From positions 124,001 through 188,000 of the forward strand of contig NZ_QJUO01000003.1 of NCBI RefSeq assembly GCF_004327335.1: a stretch of 64,000 nucleotides of DNA, read 5' to 3'. Made by a program: the position numbers and the translations under genes. The notes below the pieces were generated by a model, which did no database searches, was not told the DNA's origin, and saw nothing but the letters and a program-made list of their open reading frames with translations. Origin of the DNA: Stutzerimonas kirkiae (GTDB taxonomy: Bacteria; Pseudomonadota; Gammaproteobacteria; Pseudomonadales; Pseudomonadaceae). Positions 1 through 9,032 of the stretch are shown in pieces (position 1 is the stretch's first letter; each line of letters begins with the position of its first letter).

Positions 1-251
1 GCTATGACTTCGCCAGCCTCGGCGTGCCTGGCCTGAAAGCCAGCGTGGCCTACCTGTCCGGTACCGATATCGATGCCGCGCAGAGTGATCGCAAGGAGTG
101 GGAGCGCGATTTCCGCGTGGACTACACCCTGCAGGATGGAGCATTGAAAGGTCTTGGTTTCTCCTGGCGCAATGCGAGTTTCCGCAGCAACGCGAGCACC
201 AGCCAGGATGAGAATCGCCTGATCGTCAGCTATAGCATTCCGCTGCTGTAA
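1..251 (+). CDS. OprD-family outer-membrane porin, C-terminal end (partial)
   Basis: The gene enters from the left edge and the reading frame is open from base 3. The last 83 or so residues alternate polar and hydrophobic positions in the way of beta-barrel strands (for example GLGFSWRNASF and NRLIVSYSIPLL) and end in a hydrophobic strand, as OprD porins do. This family forms 18-strand barrels that admit basic amino acids, peptides or small organic acids. The substrate cannot be inferred from this end. A good terminator follows at 339-365. The family call rests on strand pattern and the closing motif only, so the subfamily is unknown. Confidence 0.7.
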   Translation, partial: YDFASLGVPGLKASVAYLSGTDIDAAQSDRKEWERDFRVDYTLQDGALKGLGFSWRNASFRSNASTSQDENRLIVSYSIPLL

Positions 252-338
252 GCGTTGATTCGCGACTCCCTGGAGAGATGCTGCGGGCCGCCATCCTCGG
301 TCCGCCGTAGCGCGAGCTTTATGTGTAGGTGTCTTTTC

Positions 339-365
339 GCCGGCCTTTGGGGTCGGCTTTTTTTT
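339..365 (+). terminator. Rho-independent terminator after the porin gene
   Basis: A 7-bp stem (GCCGGCC paired with GGTCGGC, one G-U type mismatch) with a 5-base loop is followed by eight T residues at 358-365. It lies 88 bases after the porin stop codon on the same strand. The gap 252-461 holds nothing else I can support. Confidence 0.75.
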
Positions 366-461
366 ATGGTGCGCCCGGCAGGGCGCTGTCTGCTCGATGT
401 CTGCCATTCCTTCGGGGCGGGAGGGCGGCAGAATTGCCCCGGGTCGTTTGTGTGGCGTCGA

Positions 462-1316
462 TCAGCTTGCCGAGCGCAGGCCCGACCAGGCCACGGCGCC
501 CAGGATCAGGGCACCACCGAGCAGCATGCCGCCACTGGGCGTCGAGCCGAACACCAGCCAGGCGCCGGCAATGGCATATACCGGCTCAACGGCGATGACC
601 ACCGCAGCGGTGCTGGTCCTGACTTGCTTGAGGGCGGTGATGAACAGGCTGTAGGCCAGGCCGGTGCAGAATACCCCCAGTGCCATCAGCAGCAGCCAGT
701 CGCGGCTTTCGACCAACGGCAACTCCCGCCAGAGCGGCGGGAGGAGCAGCAGGCTGATGGCCAGGCATTGCCACCAGCAGGCCGGCAGCCCGCCGACATC
801 GCTGGAGAAATGCTTGTTGGCCACGGCAATGGCGGCATAGCTGGCGCCTGACAGCACGCCCCAGAGCAGGCCCTCGGTGCTGCTATCGTTGAGATCGAAG
901 GACGGCGTGACCAGCACCAGGCCGGCCGATACCAGGAGCAGGATCAGGCTGTCGATGTGCCCTGGCCGCAGGCCGGACAGCAGCCATCCGATCAGGGCGG
1001 TGAAGGCTGGAAACGTCGCGAAACCCAATGTCGCCATGGCTACGCCACCGGTCTGCACCGCGACGAAAAACAATATCCAGTGCATGCCCAGCGCGCTACC
1101 GGTGGCCAGCAGCTTGCCCGCCGTCGCCACCGGTACCCCGCGCCAGGGGCGCTGCCGCAGGCACAGGCAGAACAGGCTGAGGGCGAGCAGGGCGAAGGCC
1201 GCCCGGCCGAGGACGATCATGCCCGCACTGACTGCAAGGGATTGTCCGAGCAGGGCGGAAATACCGACCAGGAAGGCTGCGCCGTGCAATTGCAGGTGGG
1301 CGATATATCGGTTCAT
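462..1316 (-). CDS. EamA/DMT-family membrane transporter
   Basis: The 284-residue protein has about ten hydrophobic segments in two similar halves, the layout of the drug/metabolite transporter (EamA, RhaT-like) superfamily. Recognisable pieces are GMIVLGRAAFALLALS in the first half and VIAVEPVYAIAGAWLVFG near the end, the usual place of the second EamA repeat. It probably exports or takes up a small metabolite across the inner membrane; the substrate cannot be told from sequence. It is convergent with the porin and divergent from lsfA. The length is normal for the family. Confidence 0.8.
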   Translation of the reverse strand: MNRYIAHLQLHGAAFLVGISALLGQSLAVSAGMIVLGRAAFALLALSLFCLCLRQRPWRGVPVATAGKLLATGSALGMHWILFFVAVQTGGVAMATLGFATFPAFTALIGWLLSGLRPGHIDSLILLLVSAGLVLVTPSFDLNDSSTEGLLWGVLSGASYAAIAVANKHFSSDVGGLPACWWQCLAISLLLLPPLWRELPLVESRDWLLLMALGVFCTGLAYSLFITALKQVRTSTAAVVIAVEPVYAIAGAWLVFGSTPSGGMLLGGALILGAVAWSGLRSAS

Positions 1317-1608
1317 GGAGCGCTGTGCTGGGCTGGGGCGGTTATGGTGGCGCTGAATGCACCTCCCGTAAACGGGCTGTGATGACCCACGCGCCTCGAT
1401 AGAGGCGCTGGAGTCGGGGTGCTGGGCAGGAAAGTACGGCGGCAGGCGATTTTTCGTTCAACGCAGCGCTGTCCAGGGCTCTTGCCGGGGCTTCTGGCGT
1501 ATGGGCGCGGGTGTGGCGGTGAGTCGTGCGCGTCAGGCATCGCAGGCGGTGGTCGTATGACTCGCCAAGGCTGGCGATGCTGGCCTGTTTATATTCTTTT
1601 TTAGGATA

Positions 1609-1626
1609 AATAAATCATTATTTATT
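1609..1626. promoter_or_regulatory. AT-rich palindrome upstream of the lsfA-ssu operon, possible CysB-type site
   Basis: AATAAAT and ATTTATT form a perfect 7-bp inverted repeat separated by 4 bases, in a strongly AT-rich patch (about 1590-1640) within GC-rich DNA, roughly 70 bases before the lsfA start. Sulfonate operons in Pseudomonas are activated by the LysR regulator CysB, which binds AT-rich sites. A similar AT-rich palindrome lies before the hydrolase gene at 37050. Assignment to CysB is inference. The rest of the gap 1317-1693 shows no gene. Confidence 0.4.
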
Positions 1627-1693
1627 CTTTTTAATTTTGATGATTCCTGAGCATAGTGTCCCCAGCAAACAGACAACCTCAGGAGCAAGGCAA

Positions 1694-2332
1694 ATGAGTA
1701 TTCGACTTGGCGATATCGCCCCGGACTTCGAGCAGGACTCCAGCGAAGGGCGTATCCGCTTCCATGAGTGGCTGGGCGACAGTTGGGGGATCCTGTTCTC
1801 CCATCCCGCCGATTTCACACCGGTCTGCACCACCGAACTGGGGTTCACCGCCAAGCTCAAGGACGAGTTCGCCAAGCGTGGCGTCAAGGCCATCGCGCTC
1901 TCGGTGGACCCGGTGGAGTCCCATGTGAAGTGGATCGACGATATCAATGAAACCCAGAGCACCCGGGTCAATTTCCCGATCCTGGCCGATGCCGACCGCA
2001 AGGTTTCCGATCTCTACGACCTGATCCATCCCAACGCCAGCGATACCCTGACCGTTCGTTCACTGTTCGTTATCGATCCGAACAAGAAGGTGCGGCTGAC
2101 CATTACCTACCCGGCCAGTACCGGCCGCAACTTCAACGAAATCCTGCGGGTGGTCGATTCGCTGCAACTGACCGACAGCCACAAGGTCGCCACGCCGGCC
2201 AACTGGCAGGACGGCGATGAGGTGGTGATCGTGCCGTCGCTCAAGGACGAAGAAGAGATCAAGCAGCGTTTTCCCAAGGGCTACCGTGCGGTACGTCCCT
2301 ACCTGCGCCTGACGCCGCAACCCAACCGTTGA
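1694..2332 (+). CDS. lsfA: 1-Cys peroxiredoxin LsfA (Prx6 type)
   Basis: The 212-residue protein has the Prx6 active-site segment [14 protein letters not shown], with the peroxidatic cysteine at residue 45, and no resolving cysteine in the usual place, so it is a 1-Cys enzyme. It reduces hydrogen peroxide and organic hydroperoxides in the cytosol. LsfA is a sulfate-starvation-induced protein in Pseudomonas. The start at 1694 has AGGAG eight bases upstream and matches the usual N-terminus ([12 protein letters not shown]). It is first in the lsfA-ssuEADCBF operon and probably protects against peroxide made when reduced flavin leaks from the SsuE/SsuD system. Confidence 0.95.
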   Translation: MSIRLGDIAPDFEQDSSEGRIRFHEWLGDSWGILFSHPADFTPVCTTELGFTAKLKDEFAKRGVKAIALSVDPVESHVKWIDDINETQSTRVNFPILADADRKVSDLYDLIHPNASDTLTVRSLFVIDPNKKVRLTITYPASTGRNFNEILRVVDSLQLTDSHKVATPANWQDGDEVVIVPSLKDEEEIKQRFPKGYRAVRPYLRLTPQPNR

Positions 2333-2360
2333 TTCCATACACAGTCGTTCAGGTGGTGTG

Positions 2361-2954
2361 ATGCTGGTTGTTTCTCTTGCGGGCAGTCCGAGTGAGCGTT
2401 CGCGCGGCGGGGTAGTGCTCGAAAAGGCCAGGGAATGGCTGCAGGGGCGCGGGGTCGAGGTGGTGTGCTACGGCATACGCGACTTCGTTGCGGAAGATCT
2501 GCTGCATGCGTGTTTCGACAGCCCCCAGGTACTACGCCTGCGTGAGCACATCGCCGCGGCCGACGGCCTGCTGGTGGCGACGCCGGTGTACAAGGCGTCC
2601 ATCGCCGGAGCGCTGAAGGTGCTGCTCGACCTGTTGCCCGAGCGCGCCCTGGCGGACAAGGTGGTGCTGCCGATCGCCACGGGGGGCAGCGAGGCCCACA
2701 TGCTGGTGGTCGACTATGCGCTGAAGCCGGTGCTGGCGGCGCTCAAGGCCCAGGAGGTGCTGCAGGGGGTGTATGCAATCGACCGTCAGGTCAGCTATGC
2801 CGAGCCTGAGCGGCCGGCCAGCCTTGAGCCCAGTTTGCAACGACGGCTGGACGATGCGCTTGCGCAGTTTTTCGAGATCCTGGCGCGACGCCCCCGTGCG
2901 CTGGCGCCGGAAACACTTTACGAACGGCTGGTGCAGTCGCGCTGGAGTATCTGA
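2361..2954 (+). CDS. ssuE: NAD(P)H-dependent FMN reductase SsuE
   Basis: The protein starts [15 protein letters not shown], the phosphate-binding start of the flavodoxin-like FMN reductases, and is 197 residues long, as usual for SsuE. It reduces FMN with NAD(P)H and passes FMNH2 to the monooxygenase SsuD. A GTG codon lies directly before the ATG at 2361; I chose the ATG because AGGTGG precedes it and SsuE proteins begin in this way. It lies 28 bases after lsfA and 96 before ssuA, in the same operon. Confidence 0.93.
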   Translation: MLVVSLAGSPSERSRGGVVLEKAREWLQGRGVEVVCYGIRDFVAEDLLHACFDSPQVLRLREHIAAADGLLVATPVYKASIAGALKVLLDLLPERALADKVVLPIATGGSEAHMLVVDYALKPVLAALKAQEVLQGVYAIDRQVSYAEPERPASLEPSLQRRLDDALAQFFEILARRPRALAPETLYERLVQSRWSI

Positions 2955-3050
2955 TTTTTTCGGTGCCCGGAACGATTCCGGGTATCGGCTGGTTCACGGG
3001 TGGTTGCCGCTGGCGGTCGTCCATTCATTGATCTGTTCAAGGAGAGTGCC

Positions 3051-4034
3051 ATGCGCACCATTACTTTGCGCCGTAGCCTGGCGGCCCTGCTCGCCGCGGC
3101 CATTTCGCTGGGTGCCATCACCCAGGTCCAGGCCGAATCCCTGCGTATCGGCTATCAGAAATACGGCACGCTGGTGCTGCTCAAGGCCAAGGGAACCCTG
3201 GAGAAACGCCTGGCCGAACAGGGCGTCGAGGTGCAGTGGACCGAGTTCCCTGGCGGGCCGCAACTGCTGGAGGGCTTGAACGTCGGCTCCATCGACTTTG
3301 GCGTGACCGGGGAAACGCCACCGGTATTCGCCCAGGCGGCGGGCGCCGACCTGCTTTATGTCGCGCATGAGCCGCCAGCCCCCAGTGGCGAGGCGATCCT
3401 GTTGCCGAAGGACTCGCCGATCAAGTCGGTGGCCGAGCTGAAGGGCAAGCGCGTGGCGTTGAACAAGGGTTCCAACGTGCATTACCTGTTGGTGCGTGCG
3501 CTGGAGGATGCCGGCCTGAAATACAGCGATATCCAGCCGGTCTACCTGCCGCCCGCCGATGCGCGCGCGGCATTCGAGCGTGGCAGCGTGGATGCCTGGG
3601 TCATCTGGGACCCGTTCCAGGCCGCCGCCGAGAAGCAACTGGATGCACGCACCCTGCGCGATGGCAATGGCCTGGTCGACAACCACCAGTTCTACCTGGC
3701 GACCCGCCCCTTCGCCGAGAAGCACCCGCAGGTGATCAGCACTCTGGTGGAAGAGATCCGTGGCGTTGGCGAGTGGGTGCAGAACAACCTGGACGAGGCC
3801 ACCGCACAGGTGCAGCCGCTGATCGGTCTGCCCACCGATATCACCCGTCTGGCCGTCGAGCGGCAAGGCTATGGCGCCAGCTTCATCAGCCCGCAGGTGG
3901 TCGAGGCGCAGCAGAAGATCGCCGATGCCTTCACCGACCTGAAGCTGATTCCGAAGAAACTCAGCGTCAAGGACGTGATCTGGACGCCCCCGGCGAACGC
4001 CGCGGCGGGCCACGCCCACGCCCACGCCCACTGA
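3051..4034 (+). CDS. ssuA: Sulfonate ABC transporter, periplasmic binding protein SsuA
   Basis: The 327-residue protein has a clear signal peptide (MRTITLRRSLAALLAAA, cut likely after QVQA at residue 28), then the SsuA/TauA fold (ESLRIGYQKYGTLVLLK, GSIDFGVTGETPP, WVIWDPFQAA). It binds alkanesulfonates in the periplasm and delivers them to SsuC/SsuB. AAGGAG lies six bases before the ATG. The C-terminus is unusual: it ends GHAHAHAH, a natural His-Ala tail that could bind metal. A REP-like hairpin follows the stop, which may favour high SsuA levels relative to downstream genes. Confidence 0.93.
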   Translation: MRTITLRRSLAALLAAAISLGAITQVQAESLRIGYQKYGTLVLLKAKGTLEKRLAEQGVEVQWTEFPGGPQLLEGLNVGSIDFGVTGETPPVFAQAAGADLLYVAHEPPAPSGEAILLPKDSPIKSVAELKGKRVALNKGSNVHYLLVRALEDAGLKYSDIQPVYLPPADARAAFERGSVDAWVIWDPFQAAAEKQLDARTLRDGNGLVDNHQFYLATRPFAEKHPQVISTLVEEIRGVGEWVQNNLDEATAQVQPLIGLPTDITRLAVERQGYGASFISPQVVEAQQKIADAFTDLKLIPKKLSVKDVIWTPPANAAAGHAHAHAH

Positions 4035-4064
4035 ACGCTTTCGCGGGCTCCTTCCCTTCGGGGC

Positions 4065-4091
4065 GGGAGCTTCGCGGGCAAGCCCGCTCCC
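4065..4091. repeat. REP-like hairpin between ssuA and ssuD
   Basis: GGGAGC at 4065 pairs with GCTCCC at 4086, and inside them GCGGGC pairs with GCCCGC. This GAAGC-GCGGGCttGCCCGC type of element is the common Pseudomonas REP core. A similar core occurs near 30488-30501. Position after a binding-protein gene in an operon suggests protection of the upstream mRNA. Confidence 0.6.
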
Positions 4092-4162
4092 TGAACAGCT
4101 TGAACGATGCCCTTTGCCGGTAGAGGAAGGGCCCTGAATGACGAGATCACGAGATCACATCA

Positions 4163-5311
4163 ATGAGCCTCAATATTTTCTGGTTTCTGCCAACACACGG
4201 CGATGGGCACTACCTCGGAACATCCCGAGGAGCGCGCGCGGTCGATCATGGCTACCTGCAACAGGTCGCCCAGGCGGCGGATCGCCTGGGCTACGGTGGC
4301 GTACTGATTCCCACCGGGCGCTCCTGCGAGGATTCCTGGCTGGTGGCGGCGTCCCTGATCCCGGTGACGCAGAAACTCAAGTTCCTGGTGGCATTGCGCC
4401 CCGGCATCATCTCGCCGACGGTGGCCGCGCGCCAGGCGGCGACCCTGGATCGCCTGTCCAATGGCCGCGCGCTGTTCAACCTGGTGACCGGTGGCGACCC
4501 GGACGAACTGGCCGGTGACGGCCTGCGCCTGTCCCATGCCGAGCGCTACGAGGCGTCGGTGGAGTTCACCCGTATCTGGCGGCGGGTACTCGAAGGGGAG
4601 AACGTCGACTACGAAGGCAAGCACATCCAGGTCAAGGGGGCGAAGCTTCTCTACCCTCCGGTCCAGCGCCCGCGTCCGCCGTTGTACTTCGGCGGCTCGT
4701 CCGAGGCCGCGCAGGATCTGGCCGCCGAGCAGGTCGAGCTGTACCTGACCTGGGGCGAACCGCTGGAGGCGGTGGCCGAGAAGATCGCCAGTGTGCGTGA
4801 AAAGGCCGCGCGCCAGGGGCGCACCCTGCGCTTCGGTATCCGCCTGCACGTGATCGTGCGCGAGACCAGCGAAGAAGCCTGGCAGGCGGCCGAGCGGCTG
4901 ATCAGCCATCTGGACGACGACACCATCCAGCGTGCCCAGGCATCCCTGGCCCGTTATGACTCGGTCGGGCAACAGCGTATGGCGGCCCTGCACCAGGGCG
5001 ACCGCAATCGCCTGGAGGTCGCGCCGAACCTGTGGGCCGGCGTCGGCCTGGTACGCAGTGGCGCCGGTACCGCGCTGGTCGGCGATGCCGCGACCGTGGC
5101 CGAGCGCATCAACGAATACGCGGCGCTGGGCATCGACACGTTCGTCCTGTCCGGCTATCCGCACCTGGAGGAATCCTACCGGGTCGCCGAACTGCTGTTC
5201 CCGCTGCTCGACGTGGCGCCCCAGCAGACGCCGGAAAACCTGGCGCCGGTGGTGGCGGCTGGCGAGATGATCTCCAGCGATATTCTGCCCACGGCCGTTG
5301 CGGCGCAGTGA
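4163..5311 (+). CDS. ssuD: FMNH2-dependent alkanesulfonate monooxygenase SsuD
   Basis: The 382-residue protein is a bacterial-luciferase-like monooxygenase beginning [20 protein letters not shown], with the SsuD signature [18 protein letters not shown]. SsuD uses FMNH2 from SsuE and O2 to split C1-C14 alkanesulfonates into aldehyde and sulfite, supplying sulfur when sulfate is scarce. Length is that of the family. It lies downstream of ssuA, separated by the REP-like hairpin, and 26 bases before ssuC. Confidence 0.96.
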   Translation: MSLNIFWFLPTHGDGHYLGTSRGARAVDHGYLQQVAQAADRLGYGGVLIPTGRSCEDSWLVAASLIPVTQKLKFLVALRPGIISPTVAARQAATLDRLSNGRALFNLVTGGDPDELAGDGLRLSHAERYEASVEFTRIWRRVLEGENVDYEGKHIQVKGAKLLYPPVQRPRPPLYFGGSSEAAQDLAAEQVELYLTWGEPLEAVAEKIASVREKAARQGRTLRFGIRLHVIVRETSEEAWQAAERLISHLDDDTIQRAQASLARYDSVGQQRMAALHQGDRNRLEVAPNLWAGVGLVRSGAGTALVGDAATVAERINEYAALGIDTFVLSGYPHLEESYRVAELLFPLLDVAPQQTPENLAPVVAAGEMISSDILPTAVAAQ

Positions 5312-5337
5312 CCTGTGGTCCATCCGGGAAATGACTC

Positions 5338-6129
5338 ATGAGTGATAGAGCCAATAAATTGATCCTGCGCCTGGCACCCTGGGCACTGCCGGTCGCCCTG
5401 CTGGCGATCTGGCAGTTGTCGGTGAGCGCCGGGCTGTTGTCCACGCGTATCCTGCCGGCGCCCAGCGCGGTGCTGGCGGCCGGCTGGGCGTTGCTGGCGA
5501 GCGGTGAAATATGGACCCACCTGGCCATCAGCGGCTGGCGTGCCGGTATCGGTTTCGCCATCGGCGGCGGTATCGGGCTGTTGCTGGGGTTCATCACCGG
5601 CCTGTCGAAGTGGGGCGAGCGCTTCCTCGACAGCTCGGTACAGATGATCCGCAACGTTCCGCACCTGGCGCTGATCCCGCTGGTGATCCTGTGGTTCGGC
5701 ATCGACGAGAGCGCGAAGATCTTCCTGGTCGCGCTGGGCACGCTGTTCCCCATCTATCTGAATACCTATCACGGTATCCGCAACGTCGATCCGGCGTTGG
5801 TGGAGATGGCGCACAGCTATGGCCTGTCCGGCTTCTCGCTGTTCCGCCAGGTGATCCTGCCCGGCGCCTTGCCGTCGATCCTGGTGGGGGTGCGCTTTGC
5901 CCTGGGCTTCATGTGGCTGACGTTGATCGTGGCGGAAACCATTTCCGCCAGCTCGGGCATCGGCTACCTGGCGATGAACGCCCGTGAATTCCTGCAGACC
6001 GATGTCGTGGTGCTGGCGATCCTGCTGTACGCGGTGCTCGGCAAACTGGCGGATGTCGCGGCACGGACACTGGAGCGTGTCTGGTTGCGCTGGCATCCGG
6101 CCTATCAGGTCAAGGGGGAGCGGACATGA
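5338..6129 (+). CDS. ssuC: Sulfonate ABC transporter permease SsuC
   Basis: The 263-residue inner-membrane protein has about six transmembrane segments and the EAA-type loop [20 protein letters not shown], which contacts the ATPase SsuB. It forms the channel for sulfonates delivered by SsuA. Its stop codon overlaps the start of ssuB by four bases (ATGA), so the two are probably translationally coupled. Confidence 0.95.
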   Translation: MSDRANKLILRLAPWALPVALLAIWQLSVSAGLLSTRILPAPSAVLAAGWALLASGEIWTHLAISGWRAGIGFAIGGGIGLLLGFITGLSKWGERFLDSSVQMIRNVPHLALIPLVILWFGIDESAKIFLVALGTLFPIYLNTYHGIRNVDPALVEMAHSYGLSGFSLFRQVILPGALPSILVGVRFALGFMWLTLIVAETISASSGIGYLAMNAREFLQTDVVVLAILLYAVLGKLADVAARTLERVWLRWHPAYQVKGERT

Positions 6130-6926
6130 CCGTCCTGCACAATCTCAAGCGTGGCATTCCGCTGTTCATCGACGGGCTGCGCAAATCCTTCGGGGAACGT
6201 GAGGTGCTCAAGGGCATCGACCTGAATATTCCCGCCGGGCAGTTCGTGGCGGTGGTCGGGCGCAGCGGTTGCGGCAAGAGCACTCTGTTGCGCCTGCTGG
6301 CCGGGCTCGATCAACCGACTTCCGGGCGCCTGCTGGGGGGGGCGGCGGCGCTTTCCGAGGTCCGCGAGGATACCCGCCTGATGTTCCAGGACTCGCGCCT
6401 GCTGCCCTGGAAGAAGGTCATCGACAATGTCGGGCTGGGGCTTTCCGGCAACTGGCGGCCGCGTGCCTTGCAGGCGCTGGAATCGGTGGGGCTGGCCGAT
6501 CGCGCCAACGAGTGGCCGGCGGCGCTGTCCGGTGGGCAGAAGCAACGTGTGGCGTTGGCGCGTGCGCTGATCCATGAGCCGCGCCTGTTGCTGCTCGACG
6601 AACCGCTCGGTGCGCTGGATGCGTTGACCCGTATTGAAATGCAGCAACTGATCGAGCGCCTGTGGCAGCAGCATGGCTTCACCGTGCTGCTGGTGACCCA
6701 CGATGTCAGCGAGGCGGTGGCGATTGCCGACCGCGTGATCCTGATCGAGGAAGGGCAGGTGGGGCTGGACCTCAGCGTCGACCTGGCGCGCCCGCGCAAT
6801 CGGGGTTCGGCGCGCCTGGCGGCCCTGGAGTCGCGTGTGCTCGACCAGGTGCTGGAACGCCCGGCGCCACCGGAGGAACCCGATCCCGTATCACCGCTCC
6901 CGACGCAGTTGCGTTGGGCACTCTAA
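6126..6926 (+). CDS. ssuB: Sulfonate ABC transporter ATP-binding protein SsuB
   Basis: The 266-residue ATPase has Walker A (GRSGCGKST), the Q loop, the ABC signature [15 protein letters not shown] and Walker [17 protein letters not shown]. It powers SsuC. The start overlaps the ssuC stop by four bases. The C-terminal 40 residues (after about 225) are proline-rich and not part of the ATPase core. A 20-bp hairpin repeat follows the stop and separates it from ssuF. Confidence 0.95.
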   Translation: MTVLHNLKRGIPLFIDGLRKSFGEREVLKGIDLNIPAGQFVAVVGRSGCGKSTLLRLLAGLDQPTSGRLLGGAAALSEVREDTRLMFQDSRLLPWKKVIDNVGLGLSGNWRPRALQALESVGLADRANEWPAALSGGQKQRVALARALIHEPRLLLLDEPLGALDALTRIEMQQLIERLWQQHGFTVLLVTHDVSEAVAIADRVILIEEGQVGLDLSVDLARPRNRGSARLAALESRVLDQVLERPAPPEEPDPVSPLPTQLRWAL

Positions 6927-6933
6927 GAGCAAC

Positions 6934-6992
6934 TGCAAGTGGCAAGCTTCAAGTCAGAGCACGACGCGCTCGCTTGCAGCTTGCCGCTTGAA
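6934..6992. repeat. Hairpin repeat (CTGCAAG family) between ssuB and ssuF
   Basis: The arm at 6934-6953 (TGCAAGTGGCAAGCTTCAAG) pairs with 6973-6992 at 17 of 20 positions, two of the three differences being G-U compatible. The loop holds a second small stem (GAGC with GCTC). Related CAAGCTGCAAG hairpins occur at 40432-40590 and 52571-52656. Confidence 0.7.
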
Positions 6993-7025
6993 TCTTGAAG
7001 CTAAATTCGACCCAGGAGAAATACC

Positions 7026-7241
7026 ATGACCATCAAGGCAATCAACGTTCGCAACCAGTTCAAGGGCACTATCAAGGAAATCATCATCGGTGATGTACTG
7101 TCGGAAATCGACGTACAGACCGCCGCCGGTACCGTGACTTCGGTCATCACCACTCGTTCGGTGCGCGAGCTGGAACTGGTGGTGGGCAGCGAAGTGATCG
7201 CCTTCGTGAAGTCCACCGAGGTCTCCATCGCCAAGCTCTGA
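7026..7241 (+). CDS. ssuF: Molybdopterin-binding (Mop/TOBE) protein SsuF
   Basis: The 71-residue protein is a single Mop domain: MTIKAINVRNQFKGTIKEI is the typical N-terminus, followed by GTVTSVITTRSV and GSEVIAFVKSTEV. Such proteins bind molybdate or tungstate oxyanions. SsuF closes the ssu operon in Pseudomonas and is needed there for growth on some sulfonates and sulfate esters, but its exact task is not settled. CAGGAG lies eight bases before the ATG. Confidence 0.92.
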   Translation: MTIKAINVRNQFKGTIKEIIIGDVLSEIDVQTAAGTVTSVITTRSVRELELVVGSEVIAFVKSTEVSIAKL

Positions 7242-7326
7242 GGTCCATGCCAGGCGCCTGATTGGGTGCATTGGAGTCTGGAGGGTGGCGGCCTTGGTAG
7301 GGCGCGAGCACCTGGACGGCGAAACC

Positions 7327-7349
7327 GGTGCGCGCGGCGTACCCTACGG
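7327..7349. repeat. GGTGCGCGCGGCGTACC palindromic repeat
   Basis: GGTGCGCGCGGCGTACCCTACGG is a near-palindrome. Close relatives lie at 38669-38690, 40513-40530, 49059-49076 and 49100-49118. This type of short GC-rich palindrome is dispersed in intergenic Pseudomonas DNA. It sits in the gap between ssuF and the aminotransferase pseudogene. Confidence 0.6.
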
Positions 7350-7367
7350 TGAGTCGTCGGCAGCTTC

Positions 7368-8261
7368 TCAGAAGGCGCCGATGACCCTCCCCAGCACAGC
7401 CATTGCCTGCTCGCTACGGGTATCCCAGGGATGCCCGTGGTTCAGGCGGGCGCAGTTCTCGAAACGGCGGGTCGCCGAGAATATCGGGCCGGGGGCCGGG
7501 CTGATGCCTTGCGCCAGTGCCTGTTGGAACAGGTGCAACGAATCGACGCGCCATGGGAATTCGAACCAGAGGAAGTACCCGCCGATCGGGCGCGTTACCC
7601 GCGTGGCCGCTGGAAAGTGCCTGGCCGCCTGCTGGGATTCCAGGGCATGCCGCAGTTTGCGCAGGTGCCGGTCGCAGCCACCCTGTTGCAGGTAGTCGGC
7701 CAGCGCCGCCTGGGCCGGCACTGAGGGGGGAGATGGTCGTCATCAGTTTCAGTCGGCTGATCTGCTGCGCATAGCGCCCGCCCGCCACCCAGCCTACCCG
7801 GTAGCCGGGGGCCAGGCATTTCGAGAAAGAGCCGCAGTGCATCACCAGGCCCTCGGTATCGAAGCCTTTCACCGGCCTCGGTGGTTGCGGCCCGTAGTAC
7901 AGCTCCGCATAGGCGTCGTCCTCGATAAGCGGCACCTGATGCTTTTTCAGCCGTTCATGGAGGCCGCGCTTCTTCTCCTCGCTCATGCTGGCGCCGAGGA
8001 GGTTCTGCAGGCTGCTCATGAACCGGCAGGCCTTGATCGGCAGGTGCCGCAGGCTGTCGGTCCATGCCGTCGCGAGGGTGTACAGGGATCTCCAGCGCTT
8101 TCAGCTCCAGGCGCTCGAGGCACTTGCAGGGTGGCGTAGAAGGCCGGGGATTCTATGGCCACCAGGTCGCCGGGGCGGGTCACGCATTGCCGACACAGGT
8201 TCAATGCCTCCATCGCACCGCTGGCGATCACCAGCTTCTCCGGCGACAGCATGCCGGGCGA
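7368..8261 (-). pseudogene. MocR/PdxR-type aminotransferase domain, broken by several frameshifts
   Basis: Read leftwards, pieces of one fold-type I PLP aminotransferase lie in different frames: SPEKLVIASGAMEALNL and VAIESPAFYATLQ (about 8260-8130), then LERLELKALEIPVHPRDGMD (about 8125-8066), then DSLRHLPIKACRFMSSLQNL through the lysine-site segment MHCGSFSKCLAPGYRVGWV (about 8065-7735), then PAQAALADYLQQGG to the stop at 7368. At least three frameshifts are needed. The order and wording match the aminotransferase half of GntR/MocR regulators such as PdxR. The N-terminal GntR DNA-binding half is absent; a CcoG fragment is fused in its place. Confidence 0.85.
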
Positions 8262-8561
8262 CCATGGGGCTGCGTCCAGCCTGGTACGCTGGTTGCGATC
8301 GCCCTCGGTGACTTTCTCCGCCCACATGAAGACCCAGGTGAAGACGCTCTGCGGGCAGGCGTAGCCGCACCAGACCCGGCCGGCGAAGACCGTGATGAAG
8401 AACAGGCCGAAGGCGCAGATGATCAGCAGCACGCAGAGCAGGATGAAATCCTGTGGCCAGATGGTCGTGCCGAATATGAAGAACTTGCCCCCGGCCAGGT
8501 CCCGGAGCACGGCCTGGCGGTCTTCCTGGTTCAGCGCCAGGCCGTACCGAAGAACAGCAGG
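8262..8561 (-). pseudogene. ccoG: CcoG (FixG/RdxA) fragment fused to the aminotransferase remnant
   Basis: In the same frame as the first aminotransferase piece, the stretch contains KFFIFGTTIWPQDFILL, a transmembrane segment LLIICAFGLFFITVFAG, RVWCGYACPQSVFTWVFMW and EKVTEGDRNQRTRLDAAPW. These are hallmark segments of CcoG, the membrane iron-sulfur protein that helps make cbb3 oxidase. The true N-terminus and all of the ferredoxin-like C-terminal half are missing; the frame runs straight into the MocR domain at about 8261. The upstream part of this open frame (to 8687) does not resemble CcoG. I read it as rearrangement debris. Confidence 0.85.
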
Positions 8562-8828
8562 AACCGCAACCCGGCCCCGAAATAGATTGACAAGAATCCT
8601 CCGTAAAAGATAATGCGATGAATTCCTATTTGGTGTTGCTGTAGGCGGGATGCATATGTCGACATCACCTGATCGCATCAGGGCCATGCAGGTCGTTCGC
8701 TCCGCTTTCCAGGCCGTCTTGCCACAGTGCTCGACCGCCTCACGGCAAGGGCCTTCGCCGGAGGAGTATCCCGGTCGCTACACGGGTGCCGGGAGTGTCA
8801 ATTCATCTCATTGCAGGAGGATGCTGCC

Positions 8829-9032
8829 ATGATCGATACCGCCGTAGAACGCATAGACCGGATGTTGGCAGGCTTGCCGACGCGGGCCCGCAGGGCATTC
8901 CTGCTCAACCGCCTGGAAGGTTTGCCCCGGCAGATGATCGCAGAGCGCCTGGGCGTATCCCAGGGCACCGTGGAACGCGATCTGCGCCGTGCCTTCATTC
9001 ACTGCCTGGCACCGAGTGGTGAGTGCCGGTGA
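8829..9032 (+). CDS. ECF sigma factor (FecI type), region 4 only
   Basis: The 67-residue product contains RIDRMLAGLPTRARRAFLLN and the helix-turn-helix ERLGVSQGTVERDLRRA, which is region 4 (-35 recognition) of FecI-like ECF sigma factors. Region 2 is missing. Upstream in another frame (about 8751-8765) the words PSPEE resemble the linker of the same family, so this may be the tail of a decayed gene. Yet CAGGAGG lies eight bases before the ATG, and the stop overlaps the next gene, so a short product could still be made. Alone it should not direct transcription initiation. Confidence 0.6.
   Translation: MIDTAVERIDRMLAGLPTRARRAFLLNRLEGLPRQMIAERLGVSQGTVERDLRRAFIHCLAPSGECR

Noticed and set aside
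255..851. Plus-strand open frame after the porin
   Set aside because: It contains the terminator and then runs antisense to the DMT transporter; the translation is low-complexity.
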